Assembly (NCBI GenBank): GCA_049642465.1
Contig: JBAROV010000197.1
Coordinates: 1-9,901, forward strand
Direction: 5' to 3'
Source of the DNA: CAWDPQ01 sp049642465
GTDB lineage: Bacteria > Acidobacteriota > Vicinamibacteria > Vicinamibacterales > 2-12-FULL-66-21
Length of the DNA stretch: 9,901 nucleotides
In this document: positions 1 to 6,030 of the stretch, piece by piece
Position numbering within the stretch: position 1 is the first letter of the stretch
How the letters are laid out: each line of letters begins with the position of its first letter
Notes under the pieces: model-generated
The model's database searches: none
Seen by the model: the letters and a program-made list of their open reading frames with translations, nothing else
Told to the model about the DNA's origin: nothing
Program-made: the position numbers and the translations under genes

Positions 1-1
1 G

Positions 2-141
2 GCCCGCCTTCGCTAAAGCTACGGCGGGCAACCTTCGCGAAACCTCCGCGCGAAGGTTGGAGGGAAGCGCGGCGGAGCCGCGCCGCCGAGCGAGAGCGAG
101 CGGAGGCGGAGGGCCCCGCGAGCACCAAGGGAGATCGGGAG
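2..141 (+). repeat. Hairpin-rich leader module, copy A, upstream of rsmD
   Basis: This is a structured non-coding leader that ends at the rsmD start. Three inverted repeats are visible: 2-8 with 23-29 (GCCCGCC/GGCGGGC), 30-39 with 49-58 (AACCTTCGCG/CGCGAAGGTT, perfect), and 69-74 with 81-86 (GCGGCG/CGCCGC). An outer arm at 4-12 (CCGCCTTCG) can pair with 101-109 (CGGAGGCGG) using one G-U wobble, which would enclose the hairpins. Positions 100-141 match the reverse complement of 9772-9813 at 39 of 42 bases, and 100-125 is identical. This core includes the likely Shine-Dalgarno (AAGGGAG, 127-133). What I see is a repeat and its structure. That it is a mobile or regulatory family is inference. 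Confidence 0.75.
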
Positions 142-689
142 TGCGCGTGATCGCAGGGAACCTCAAAGGCCGTCGCTTGGAGGCGCCGTCGTGGCCAGGA
201 CTACGGCCGACATCCGACAAACTGCGCGAAACGCTCTTCAACGTACTCGCGCCGCGGGTCGAGGGAGCGTCGGTGCTCGATGGGTATGCGGGGACGGGGG
301 CGGTGGGGATCGAGGCGCTCAGTCGTGGAGCGGCATCCGTGACGTTCGTAGAGGAGGACGCACGCTCGGTGCGACTCATCGAATCGAACCTGGAGCGCTG
401 CGCTGTCTCGGACCGCTATGCTATTATCCGCGCGAGGTTTGCGGATGCGGCAGCGCAGCTCGCGGGGCGCCGTTTCGACGTGGTTTTCCTCGATCCGCCG
501 TACGGAGAACCCGCCATGGCCACAGCGCTCGAGGCCGGCGGACGGCTGCTCGCTGAAACCGGCATCCTGGTGCTCGAACACGCACGCCGCGACCCCGCCC
601 CGGTGATTGCGGGCGTGCTGGCCAGAACGCGCGACCTGGTTTCTGGCGACAGCGCACTCGCGTTCTACCGAGTAGGCTCTGGTCGCTAG
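141..689 (+). CDS. rsmD: 16S rRNA (guanine(966)-N(2))-methyltransferase RsmD
   Basis: RsmD methylates N2 of guanine 966 in 16S rRNA, using S-adenosylmethionine, during assembly of the 30S subunit. The 182-aa product fits the family (E. coli about 198 aa). It opens with the typical MRVIAGNLKGRRL and has a conserved RPTSDKLRETLFNVL segment at 22-36. The SAM-binding glycine motif is DGYAGTGAVG at 47-56, where many homologues have DLFAGTGALG. The catalytic DPPY is at 118-121. I chose the GTG at 141 because it gives the canonical N-terminus and sits about 7 nt after AAGGGAG. The frame is open back to a TTG at 57, but that stretch is repeat DNA and encodes low-complexity Arg/Gly/Ala. A GTG at 147 is a weaker alternative. 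coaD follows, a common genomic neighbour of rsmD. The last codons and the stop run into the GACCAGA-type repeat of the spacer. Confidence 0.95.
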   Translation: MRVIAGNLKGRRLEAPSWPGLRPTSDKLRETLFNVLAPRVEGASVLDGYAGTGAVGIEALSRGAASVTFVEEDARSVRLIESNLERCAVSDRYAIIRARFADAAAQLAGRRFDVVFLDPPYGEPAMATALEAGGRLLAETGILVLEHARRDPAPVIAGVLARTRDLVSGDSALAFYRVGSGR

Positions 690-788
690 CCTTTGGTCTC
701 TGGTAGCCCAGACAAAAAGACTGGAGACCGACGACAGACCAGAGCCCGAAGACGAAAGACGAGACCAGAGACCAGAGACCAAAGACCA
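677..788 (+). repeat. rsmD-coaD spacer: inverted repeat and GACCAGA heptamers
   Basis: The spacer is built from variants of GACCAGA and its complement. A perfect 14-bp inverted repeat lies at 691-704 (CTTTGGTCTCTGGT) and 771-784 (ACCAGAGACCAAAG), with a 66-nt purine-rich loop. A second pair is 677-684 (CTCTGGTC) with 763-770 (GACCAGAG), and its left arm lies inside the end of rsmD. Positions 763-788 read as three tandem heptamers plus a partial one (GACCAGA, GACCAGA, GACCAAA, GACCA), ending 3 nt before the coaD ATG. There is no T-run after the stem, so a standard intrinsic terminator is unlikely. Pairing would cover the ribosome-entry region of coaD. A regulatory effect is inference. Confidence 0.7.
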
Positions 789-791
789 ACC

Positions 792-1295
792 ATGAGCGAC
801 GCGATCGCAGTGTATCCGGGTTCTTTCGACCCGCTGACCAACGGTCACGTGGACATCATTCAGCGGGGCTCACGGTTCTTCGACTGGATCGTGATTGCGG
901 TGGCGATCAACCAGGACAAGACGCCGCTCTTCACCGTGCCCGAGCGCGTCAGTATCGCGCGTGAAGTCTTCCGCGAGTGGCCCAACGTCGAAGTGGACAC
1001 CTTCGACGGTCTGCTCGTCGATTATGCTCGACGCAAGAAGGCCACCGTCATCGTGCGCGGCCTCCGAGCCGTCTCCGATTTTGAATACGAGATGCAGATG
1101 GCGCTGATGAACCGGCGCCTGAACCAGGACGTTGAAACCGTCTTCATGATGCCAGCCGAACCCTACACCTACGTGAGTTCGCGGCTCGTGAAGGAAGTCG
1201 TAGCGCTCGGCGGCAGCGTGCACGGACTCGTGCCGGAGGTCGTCGAGGCGCGACTGCGCGACAAGCGAGCCGCGCAGCATTCCTTGAGGGCCTGA
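792..1295 (+). CDS. coaD: Phosphopantetheine adenylyltransferase CoaD
   Basis: CoaD transfers AMP from ATP to 4'-phosphopantetheine, giving dephospho-CoA in the penultimate step of CoA synthesis in the cytoplasm. The 167-aa length matches the family (E. coli 159 aa). Visible hallmarks are YPGSFDPLTNGH at 8-19, containing the nucleotidyltransferase T/HxGH motif (TNGH, 16-19), RGLRAVSDFEYEMQMALMNR at 89-108, and the C-terminal SSRLVKEVVALGG with GLVP, matching the family's S-S-x-x-V-K-E segment. I chose the ATG at 792 because the protein starts at the usual MSDAIAVYPGSFDP. The open frame back to 693 is repeat DNA. No clear Shine-Dalgarno is present, and the leader is the GACCAGA array. The stop is 4 nt before the aminotransferase ATG, so the two are probably co-transcribed. 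Confidence 0.97.
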   Translation: MSDAIAVYPGSFDPLTNGHVDIIQRGSRFFDWIVIAVAINQDKTPLFTVPERVSIAREVFREWPNVEVDTFDGLLVDYARRKKATVIVRGLRAVSDFEYEMQMALMNRRLNQDVETVFMMPAEPYTYVSSRLVKEVVALGGSVHGLVPEVVEARLRDKRAAQHSLRA

Positions 1296-1299
1296 CTCT

Positions 1300-2502
1300 A
1301 TGCTTTCCGCGCGCGCCGGACGAATTGCCGTTTCGCCAACGATGAAGGTGGCCGCAGACGCCATGCGGCTCAAAGCGCAGGGCGTCGATGTGCTCGATTT
1401 CGGCGCCGGCGAACCGGACTTCCCAACACCCGCTCACATCGGCGCCGCGGCGAAGGCGGCTATCGACGCCAACTTCACGAAGTACACCACCAACTCCGGA
1501 ACCGAGGATCTGAAGCGCGCCGTCGCCCGACGGTACCTGGAGGATTACGGCGTCGAGTACTCGACTTCTGAGATCATCATTACGGCTGGCGGCAAGCAGG
1601 CGCTGTTCAATGCGGCGATGGCGCTTTTCGGTCCGGGTGACGAAGTCATCACGCACATGCCGGGATGGCCGACGCTGGTCGAACAGATCAAGCTGGCTGA
1701 AGCGACACCGGTCATCGTTCGCACGTACGCCGAGGAGGGATTTCGCCTGCGCGCCGAGCCGTTCATTGCCGCGATGACGTCGCGCACAAAAGCCATCATC
1801 ATCAATTCGCCCGGGAATCCTACGGGCGCCTTGATCGATGAAGACTCGATGGCCGCGATTGCGGACGAAGCGGCCCGGCGCGGCATCTGGATCGTGATCG
1901 ATCTTTGCTACGAAAAACTGATTTACGATCCTGTCCCGCACAATCTGGTGAAGGTCGTGACGACGAGAATGCGCGACCGCGCGGTGTGCTGCGGCAGCGC
2001 GTCGAAAGCGTACGCGATGACGGGGTGGCGCTGTGGCTGGGCGCTTGGTCCCGCGCCGGTCATCGCCGCGTGCAACGCGCTGCAAAGCCACTCGACGTCA
2101 AACGCCTGCTCCATCACGCAGCGTGCGGCCGAGGCCGCGTTGAACGGGCCGCAGTCCTACGTCACAGAAATGCTCGACGAGTACCGTCACCGCCGGGATC
2201 AGCTCTGCGAGTGGCTCGCCGCGGAACCGAGGCTGCGGCTCGTGAAACCGTCCGGCGCGTTTTATCTCTTCCCGGACGTCTCGGATTTCCTCTCCCCGGA
2301 CGGCATTCGAACGACGGCGGAACTTGGAAACGTGCTGCTCAACGAGGCACGCGTCGCGATTACTCCCGGGGAAGCGTTCGACGCACCGGGCTTCATCCGC
2401 ATCTCGTACGCCACCTCGCTCGATGTGCTCGAACGCGGGACGGCTCGGATCATCGAGTTCGTTCACGCACTCGAGCGCAAGACGCGAGTCGCCACCGCGT
2501 AG
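1300..2502 (+). CDS. Class I PLP-dependent aminotransferase (aspartate aminotransferase-like)
   Basis: This 400-aa fold-type I PLP enzyme should move an amino group between an amino acid and a 2-oxoacid. It resembles the Thermus-type (subgroup I-beta) aspartate/prephenate aminotransferases more than E. coli AspC. Visible motifs are GAGEPDFPTP near the N-terminus, TNSGTEDLKRAV, ITAGGKQALFNA, NSPGNPTG at 169-176, the PLP pocket D201-L-C-Y204 (most relatives read DEIY, and the Asp and Tyr are kept), the Schiff-base lysine K236 in SASKAYAMTGWR, and the substrate-carboxylate arginine R367 in FIRISYA. The start is the ATG 4 nt after coaD, with GAGGG about 10 nt upstream. A glcD-like gene follows after 10 nt, so an operon is likely. 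Glyoxylate or another 2-oxoacid as amino acceptor is an inference from that neighbour. Exact specificity cannot be read from sequence. Confidence 0.92.
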   Translation: MLSARAGRIAVSPTMKVAADAMRLKAQGVDVLDFGAGEPDFPTPAHIGAAAKAAIDANFTKYTTNSGTEDLKRAVARRYLEDYGVEYSTSEIIITAGGKQALFNAAMALFGPGDEVITHMPGWPTLVEQIKLAEATPVIVRTYAEEGFRLRAEPFIAAMTSRTKAIIINSPGNPTGALIDEDSMAAIADEAARRGIWIVIDLCYEKLIYDPVPHNLVKVVTTRMRDRAVCCGSASKAYAMTGWRCGWALGPAPVIAACNALQSHSTSNACSITQRAAEAALNGPQSYVTEMLDEYRHRRDQLCEWLAAEPRLRLVKPSGAFYLFPDVSDFLSPDGIRTTAELGNVLLNEARVAITPGEAFDAPGFIRISYATSLDVLERGTARIIEFVHALERKTRVATA

Positions 2503-2512
2503 GTCCCCCGCG

Positions 2513-3922
2513 ATGGGTAAGCTGGACGCGACCGACCTCAGAGTCGGTCCGGCGTTTCTCACGCACCTGCAGGCGATCGTCTCTGCCTCCCAGCTCAAGC
2601 TGGACCAAGACTCGCGGACGACCTACGGCGCCGACGCACTCAAACGCGGCCGGCCCGCGGACGCCGTCGTGCTGCCGGGCAACACCAAAGAGGTCGCGGC
2701 CATCGTTCGCCTCTGCTCCAAGCACCGCGTGCCCATCGTCCCACGGGGCGCCGGAACGGGGTACACGGGAGGAGCGGTGCCCATCGAGGGCGGCCTCGTG
2801 ATGTCGCTCGAGCGGATGAACCGGATTCTCGAGATAGACGAAGCGAATCTGGTCGCGGTCGTCGAACCCCACGTGGTCACTGGCGACTTGCAGGCGGCAG
2901 TGGAAAAGGTCGGGCTGTTTTATCCGCCAGACCCTGCCTCGCTGAACGAGTCGGTCATTGCCGGAAATGTTGCGGAGTGCGCCGGCGGTCCGCGGGCGTT
3001 CAAGTACGGCACCACCAAGCAATACGTGCTCGGGCTCGAGGTCGTTTTGCCGACCGGTGAAATCATCCGCACCGGCGGCAAAGTGGTCAAAAACGTCGTC
3101 GGCTACGATCTCACACACCTCATCGTCGGATCCGAGGGAACGCTGGCGATCATCACGCAGGTGATTCTCCGGCTCGTGCCGAAGCCGCCGGTCCAGTCCA
3201 CACTCCGTGCGACGTTTCGTGATGTCGAATCGGCGGTCCAGGCCGTCATCAATGTGATCCGCGCACGTGTCGTTCCAGCGGCCGTGGAACTCATCGATGG
3301 CGATTCCCTCGAAGCGGTCGCGCAATATCTTCAGGTTCGCTCGCTCGCCCCGCAGGGCACGGCGGCGATGCTGCTGCTGGAGGTCGATGGCGTGCCGTCG
3401 GCGGTCGAAGAAGAGGCGGTGCGCGTCGAAGCGGCTTGTCGAGACGCCGGGGCAACCGAGGTCCTGCGCGCGAAAGACGAAGCGGAGCGCCAGGAGCTGT
3501 GGCGCGTGCGACGCGAGCTCTCACGGTCGCTGAAGATGATCACGCCGCTCAAATACAACCACGATGTTGTGGTGCCGAAGGGACGGATTCCGGAGCTCTT
3601 CGCGCTCGTTCGCGAGATCCGCGACGAGCTGGGACTGCGGATCCCGTGTTTCGGCCACGCGGGCGACGGGAACATTCACGTGAACATCATGGTGAACCCG
3701 AACGACGAAGGAGAAATCGCGCGCGCGCGTCAAGCCGAGCGGCGGCTTTTTGCGGGCGTGGTGGCGCTCGAGGGCTCGATTAGTGGAGAGCACGGGATCG
3801 GGTTTGCCAAGGCGCCATTTGTCGGCCTTGAACTGGCTCCAGAGACGATCGCGCTGATGAAGCGCATCAAGCACGCCTTTGATCCGGAGCGGATCCTGAA
3901 TCCGGGGAAGATCTTTCTGTAA
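2513..3922 (+). CDS. glcD: GlcD-like FAD-linked 2-hydroxyacid dehydrogenase
   Basis: This protein of the FAD-linked (PCMH/VAO-type) oxidoreductase family oxidises a 2-hydroxyacid to a 2-oxoacid. Glycolate, D-lactate and D-2-hydroxyglutarate are all plausible substrates. The product is 469 aa (E. coli GlcD about 499). The FAD domain shows PRGAGTGYTGG at 77-87, then YPPDPAS, AGNVAECAGGPRAFKYG and VGYDLTHLIVGSEGTL. The C-terminal domain has H382 and H389 in GHAGDGNIH and E426-H427-G428, which match the metal-binding His/Glu of D-2-hydroxyglutarate dehydrogenase relatives, and it ends in FDPERILNPGKIF. I chose the ATG at 2513. An open frame back to 2324 only overlaps the aminotransferase. No GlcE or GlcF partner lies next to it, so it may act alone or with subunits encoded elsewhere. 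It ends the plus-strand run, 16 nt from a convergent gene, and I see no terminator. Confidence 0.92.
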   Translation: MGKLDATDLRVGPAFLTHLQAIVSASQLKLDQDSRTTYGADALKRGRPADAVVLPGNTKEVAAIVRLCSKHRVPIVPRGAGTGYTGGAVPIEGGLVMSLERMNRILEIDEANLVAVVEPHVVTGDLQAAVEKVGLFYPPDPASLNESVIAGNVAECAGGPRAFKYGTTKQYVLGLEVVLPTGEIIRTGGKVVKNVVGYDLTHLIVGSEGTLAIITQVILRLVPKPPVQSTLRATFRDVESAVQAVINVIRARVVPAAVELIDGDSLEAVAQYLQVRSLAPQGTAAMLLLEVDGVPSAVEEEAVRVEAACRDAGATEVLRAKDEAERQELWRVRRELSRSLKMITPLKYNHDVVVPKGRIPELFALVREIRDELGLRIPCFGHAGDGNIHVNIMVNPNDEGEIARARQAERRLFAGVVALEGSISGEHGIGFAKAPFVGLELAPETIALMKRIKHAFDPERILNPGKIFL

Positions 3923-3938
3923 AAGGTCGGGAGGTCGG

Positions 3939-4718
3939 CTACTTCGCCGCCAAGACTGTGTCGAAGGCCTCCTTGAACGCCGTGAACGGCAGCGCCCCTT
4001 CGACGAATTTCGTCACCTTCACTGGCTGACCTGCTGCGGGTGTGCGCCCGATGAGGAAGGCCGGCGTGCCGTTGATCCCCAGTTTCTGGATCCTCGCCAC
4101 GTTGTCTTTGACCTCCTGTGCGTGCTTGCGGCCGTCGAGACATTGGCGAAACGCGGACATATCGAGGCCAGCGCCCTGCGCCACTGTCGTCAGTTCCTCG
4201 ACCGTGTTGACCGGTTTTTCCCAAAGCTTCGCGTGCAGATCCCAGAATTTGCGCTGATCCGCGGCGCAGCTTGCTGCCTCGTGCGAGCGATACGCGTTGG
4301 GGTGTAGTTGATCGATCGGATAGTGCAGGAATACGTGGCGCACTTTTCCCGCATTGACGTACTCAGCGTAGATCTGTGGTTGGGTCTGCTGCACATGACG
4401 CCGGCAGAACGGACAGTGGTAATCCGAGATCTCGACAAGGGTCACTGGTGCGGACGCCTCACCGTTCACCGGTGCTCCTGTGATGTCTACTGAGGCTCCT
4501 TCGATTGAAGGCCCGCCGAACCTTCCTCCGGTGATCGCCTTCAGAAAGTCTCGGACCTCGTTCAGGCTCTTCTGCATCTCCGACTGGGACGCCTTGAGCG
4601 CTTCGATTTCCTTTTTGAGCGCTTCGGTTTCCTTGGGAGATTGGGCGGAAGAGGCTCCGCAACCGAGCACCGTCAGTAAGCCCACCGCAAGCGGCAGCGC
4701 CCGTCGAATCAGCGTCAT
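3939..4718 (-). CDS. DsbA-like thioredoxin-fold lipoprotein with coiled-coil stalk
   Basis: This is probably a periplasmic, membrane-anchored thiol oxidoreductase (disulfide oxidase, isomerase or reductase). The 259-aa product starts with Arg5-Arg6, a hydrophobic stretch, and a lipobox-like VLGC at 17-20, so Cys20 would be lipidated. Residues about 29-62 are rich in Glu, Lys, Leu and Gln with heptad-like spacing, which suggests a coiled-coil stalk. A Gly-rich linker leads to a thioredoxin_4/DsbA-type domain with the active site CPFC at 102-105 (YHCPFCRRH), an added cysteine in AASCAADQRKFW (C151), another at C193, and the cis-Pro loop GTPAF (P219). It lies 95 nt downstream of amrS on the same strand and may share its transcript. 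Its Shine-Dalgarno is weak. The redox direction and the partner (DsbB- or DsbD-like) cannot be told from sequence. Confidence 0.88.
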   Translation of the reverse strand: MTLIRRALPLAVGLLTVLGCGASSAQSPKETEALKKEIEALKASQSEMQKSLNEVRDFLKAITGGRFGGPSIEGASVDITGAPVNGEASAPVTLVEISDYHCPFCRRHVQQTQPQIYAEYVNAGKVRHVFLHYPIDQLHPNAYRSHEAASCAADQRKFWDLHAKLWEKPVNTVEELTTVAQGAGLDMSAFRQCLDGRKHAQEVKDNVARIQKLGINGTPAFLIGRTPAAGQPVKVTKFVEGALPFTAFKEAFDTVLAAK

Positions 4719-4784
4719 TACACAAGCCTACAACATCTGTTGGCGCCAAGATCCCGTATGCCGAAATGCGCGTGCCTGGTTGCG

Positions 4785-4810
4785 CCGACTCCCGACCTCC
4801 CGTCCTCCCG
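4785..4810 (-). repeat. Degenerate CGGGAGGT octamer repeat in amrS-dsbA-like spacer
   Basis: Read on the minus strand, this stretch is three octamers in tandem (CGGGAGGA, CGGGAGGT, CGGGAGTC). It begins four bases after the amrS stop codon. A related fragment, GGTCGGGAGGTCGG, lies on the plus strand at 3926-3939, in the gap between glcD and the dsb-like gene. Both flank the same gene. The octamers look like Shine-Dalgarno sequence but lie too far from the downstream start to serve as one. No function is evident. Confidence 0.5.
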
Positions 4811-4813
4811 ATG

Positions 4814-5935
4814 TCAGATCATACGAAAGCGTCTCGTACCGGGCAGAAACGGGCGATCCGTGATCTGACCATCAAACGCCGCCGCCCAGCGTCCAGGAAT
4901 CGTCGTGCCGCAGTCCGGACACGTCCCGGTCGATGTCAGGCGGTAGTTCTTGACGAAATAGCCGTATCGCTCGACGAGCACGGCTCGGCAGTTGTGGCAG
5001 CGCGTGTCTTCGAGATCGCCCACCCGTCCCGGAAGATTTCCCGCATACACATAACGCAACCCGTTTCGCTGGCCGATCGCGGCAGCGCGCATGAGCATTT
5101 CCGGGGTCGTGTTTTCCGGATCGCTCATCCGGTAGTCCTTGTGAAATGCCGTCACGTGCCAGGGGATGTCTGGCGAGACGCTCGCGAGAAATGCTGTCAG
5201 CCGCTCCAGTTCGTCATCGCTGTTGTTGAATCCCGGAATCAGCAGCGTCACGATCTCCACCCACACCCCCATCTCATGGAGCGCGCGAATCGTGGCAAGT
5301 ATTGGCTCGATCCGGCCGCCAAGCTGACGATAGTGCTTGTCGTCGAAGCTCTTGAGATCGACTTTATAGAAGTCAATCCACGGCCGCAGGTACTCCAGGA
5401 CGCGGGGCGTCCCGTTGCCGTTCGACACGTAGGCCGTCGACAGACCGGCCGCGCGGGCCTCCCTGAAAATCGCGACCGCCCATTCGCTCGTGATGAGCGG
5501 CTCGTTGTACGTGCTGACCACGACCTTCGATCCAAGCCGAACTGCTTCGTCAACCAGACTGGCCGGGTCCACGTCGATTGGCGGCGAAACGGCCTCCGGA
5601 TCTCGCAGGGCTTGTGACGTGACCCAGTTCTGGCAGTACGAGCAGTGCAGGTCGCAGCCGAGCATCCCGAAGCTGAATGCGAGTGCGCCAGGACTCGCGT
5701 GGAAGAACGGCTTCTTCTCGATGGGATCGCACTGGACGCCACCGACATAGCCCCAGGGCACGTGGAGAACCCCACCTTGATTGAAACGCACGCGGCACAC
5801 GCCGTATGCACCCTCGGGGATCGGGCACTCGTGACCGCATGCGTAGCAGCGGAGACGTTCCTTCGAAATACGGTCGACGAGCTCGGGCGCGGCCTCGGCT
5901 GTTCGGGCTTCGAGAACTTCAGCCAACGTCGGCAT
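4814..5935 (-). CDS. amrS: AmmeMemoRadiSam system radical SAM enzyme AmrS
   Basis: This 373-aa radical SAM protein has the layout of AmrS, which in many genomes accompanies Memo and AMMECR1 proteins. As far as I know its physiological reaction is not settled. The radical SAM 4Fe-4S motif is CxxxCxxC at C94, C98 and C101 (GCDLHCSYCQNW). The N-terminus carries a conserved Cys set (C30, C33, C37, C47) in the form CYACGHECPIPEGAYGVC. Further AmrS-like segments are STYNEPLI, VSNGNGT, YKVDLKSF and HVTAFHKDYRM. The C-terminus has a zinc-ribbon-like pair, C313/C316 and C339/C342 (CHNC and CPDC). No Memo or AMMECR1 domain is encoded in the window. The start is the ATG whose first base is 5935, without a clear Shine-Dalgarno. 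It is transcribed divergently from the CoA-binding protein gene across about 95 nt, in which I could not find a convincing promoter. Confidence 0.93.
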   Translation of the reverse strand: MPTLAEVLEARTAEAAPELVDRISKERLRCYACGHECPIPEGAYGVCRVRFNQGGVLHVPWGYVGGVQCDPIEKKPFFHASPGALAFSFGMLGCDLHCSYCQNWVTSQALRDPEAVSPPIDVDPASLVDEAVRLGSKVVVSTYNEPLITSEWAVAIFREARAAGLSTAYVSNGNGTPRVLEYLRPWIDFYKVDLKSFDDKHYRQLGGRIEPILATIRALHEMGVWVEIVTLLIPGFNNSDDELERLTAFLASVSPDIPWHVTAFHKDYRMSDPENTTPEMLMRAAAIGQRNGLRYVYAGNLPGRVGDLEDTRCHNCRAVLVERYGYFVKNYRLTSTGTCPDCGTTIPGRWAAAFDGQITDRPFLPGTRRFRMI

Positions 5936-6030
5936 GGATCGATGTTACGCCCAAACCATCACGCGAGAGGCGGCGTGCTTCGCTCGCAGCAGCCGCAGGC
6001 GCTCTGCCACGTGCGACAATGACCTACCTT

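Noticed and set aside
57..140. N-terminal extension of rsmD from a TTG at 57
   Set aside because: The stretch is hairpin repeat DNA shared with 9772-9891 and encodes low-complexity Arg/Gly/Ala. The canonical RsmD N-terminus begins at the GTG at 141, after a good Shine-Dalgarno.
763..788. CRISPR array or direct-repeat integration site
   Set aside because: The units are 7 nt with no spacers, and no cas gene is present.
201..848. Long minus-strand open frame across rsmD and the coaD start
   Set aside because: It lies antisense to two well-recognised genes and has no recognisable domain. Such open frames are expected in high-GC DNA.
1144..2091. 315-codon minus-strand open frame antisense to the aminotransferase
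   Set aside because: Arg/Ala/His-rich translation with no motif, and the plus strand carries an intact PLP enzyme with all key residues.
2324..2512. Upstream extension of glcD
   Set aside because: It overlaps the end of the aminotransferase. The ATG at 2513 gives the normal family N-terminus.
1905..2801. 298-codon plus-strand open frame overlapping the aminotransferase and glcD
   Set aside because: Shadow frame of two real genes. Its translation is Arg-rich low complexity.
2450..3325. 291-codon minus-strand open frame antisense to glcD
   Set aside because: Antisense to the FAD domain of a clear GlcD-like gene, with no recognisable features.
3923..3938. Bidirectional terminator between glcD and the dsb-like gene
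   Set aside because: The gap is only 16 nt, with no inverted repeat or T-run.
4766..5617. 283-codon plus-strand open frame antisense to amrS
   Set aside because: The minus strand carries an AmrS with intact CxxxCxxC and zinc-ribbon cysteines. The plus-strand product has no motif.
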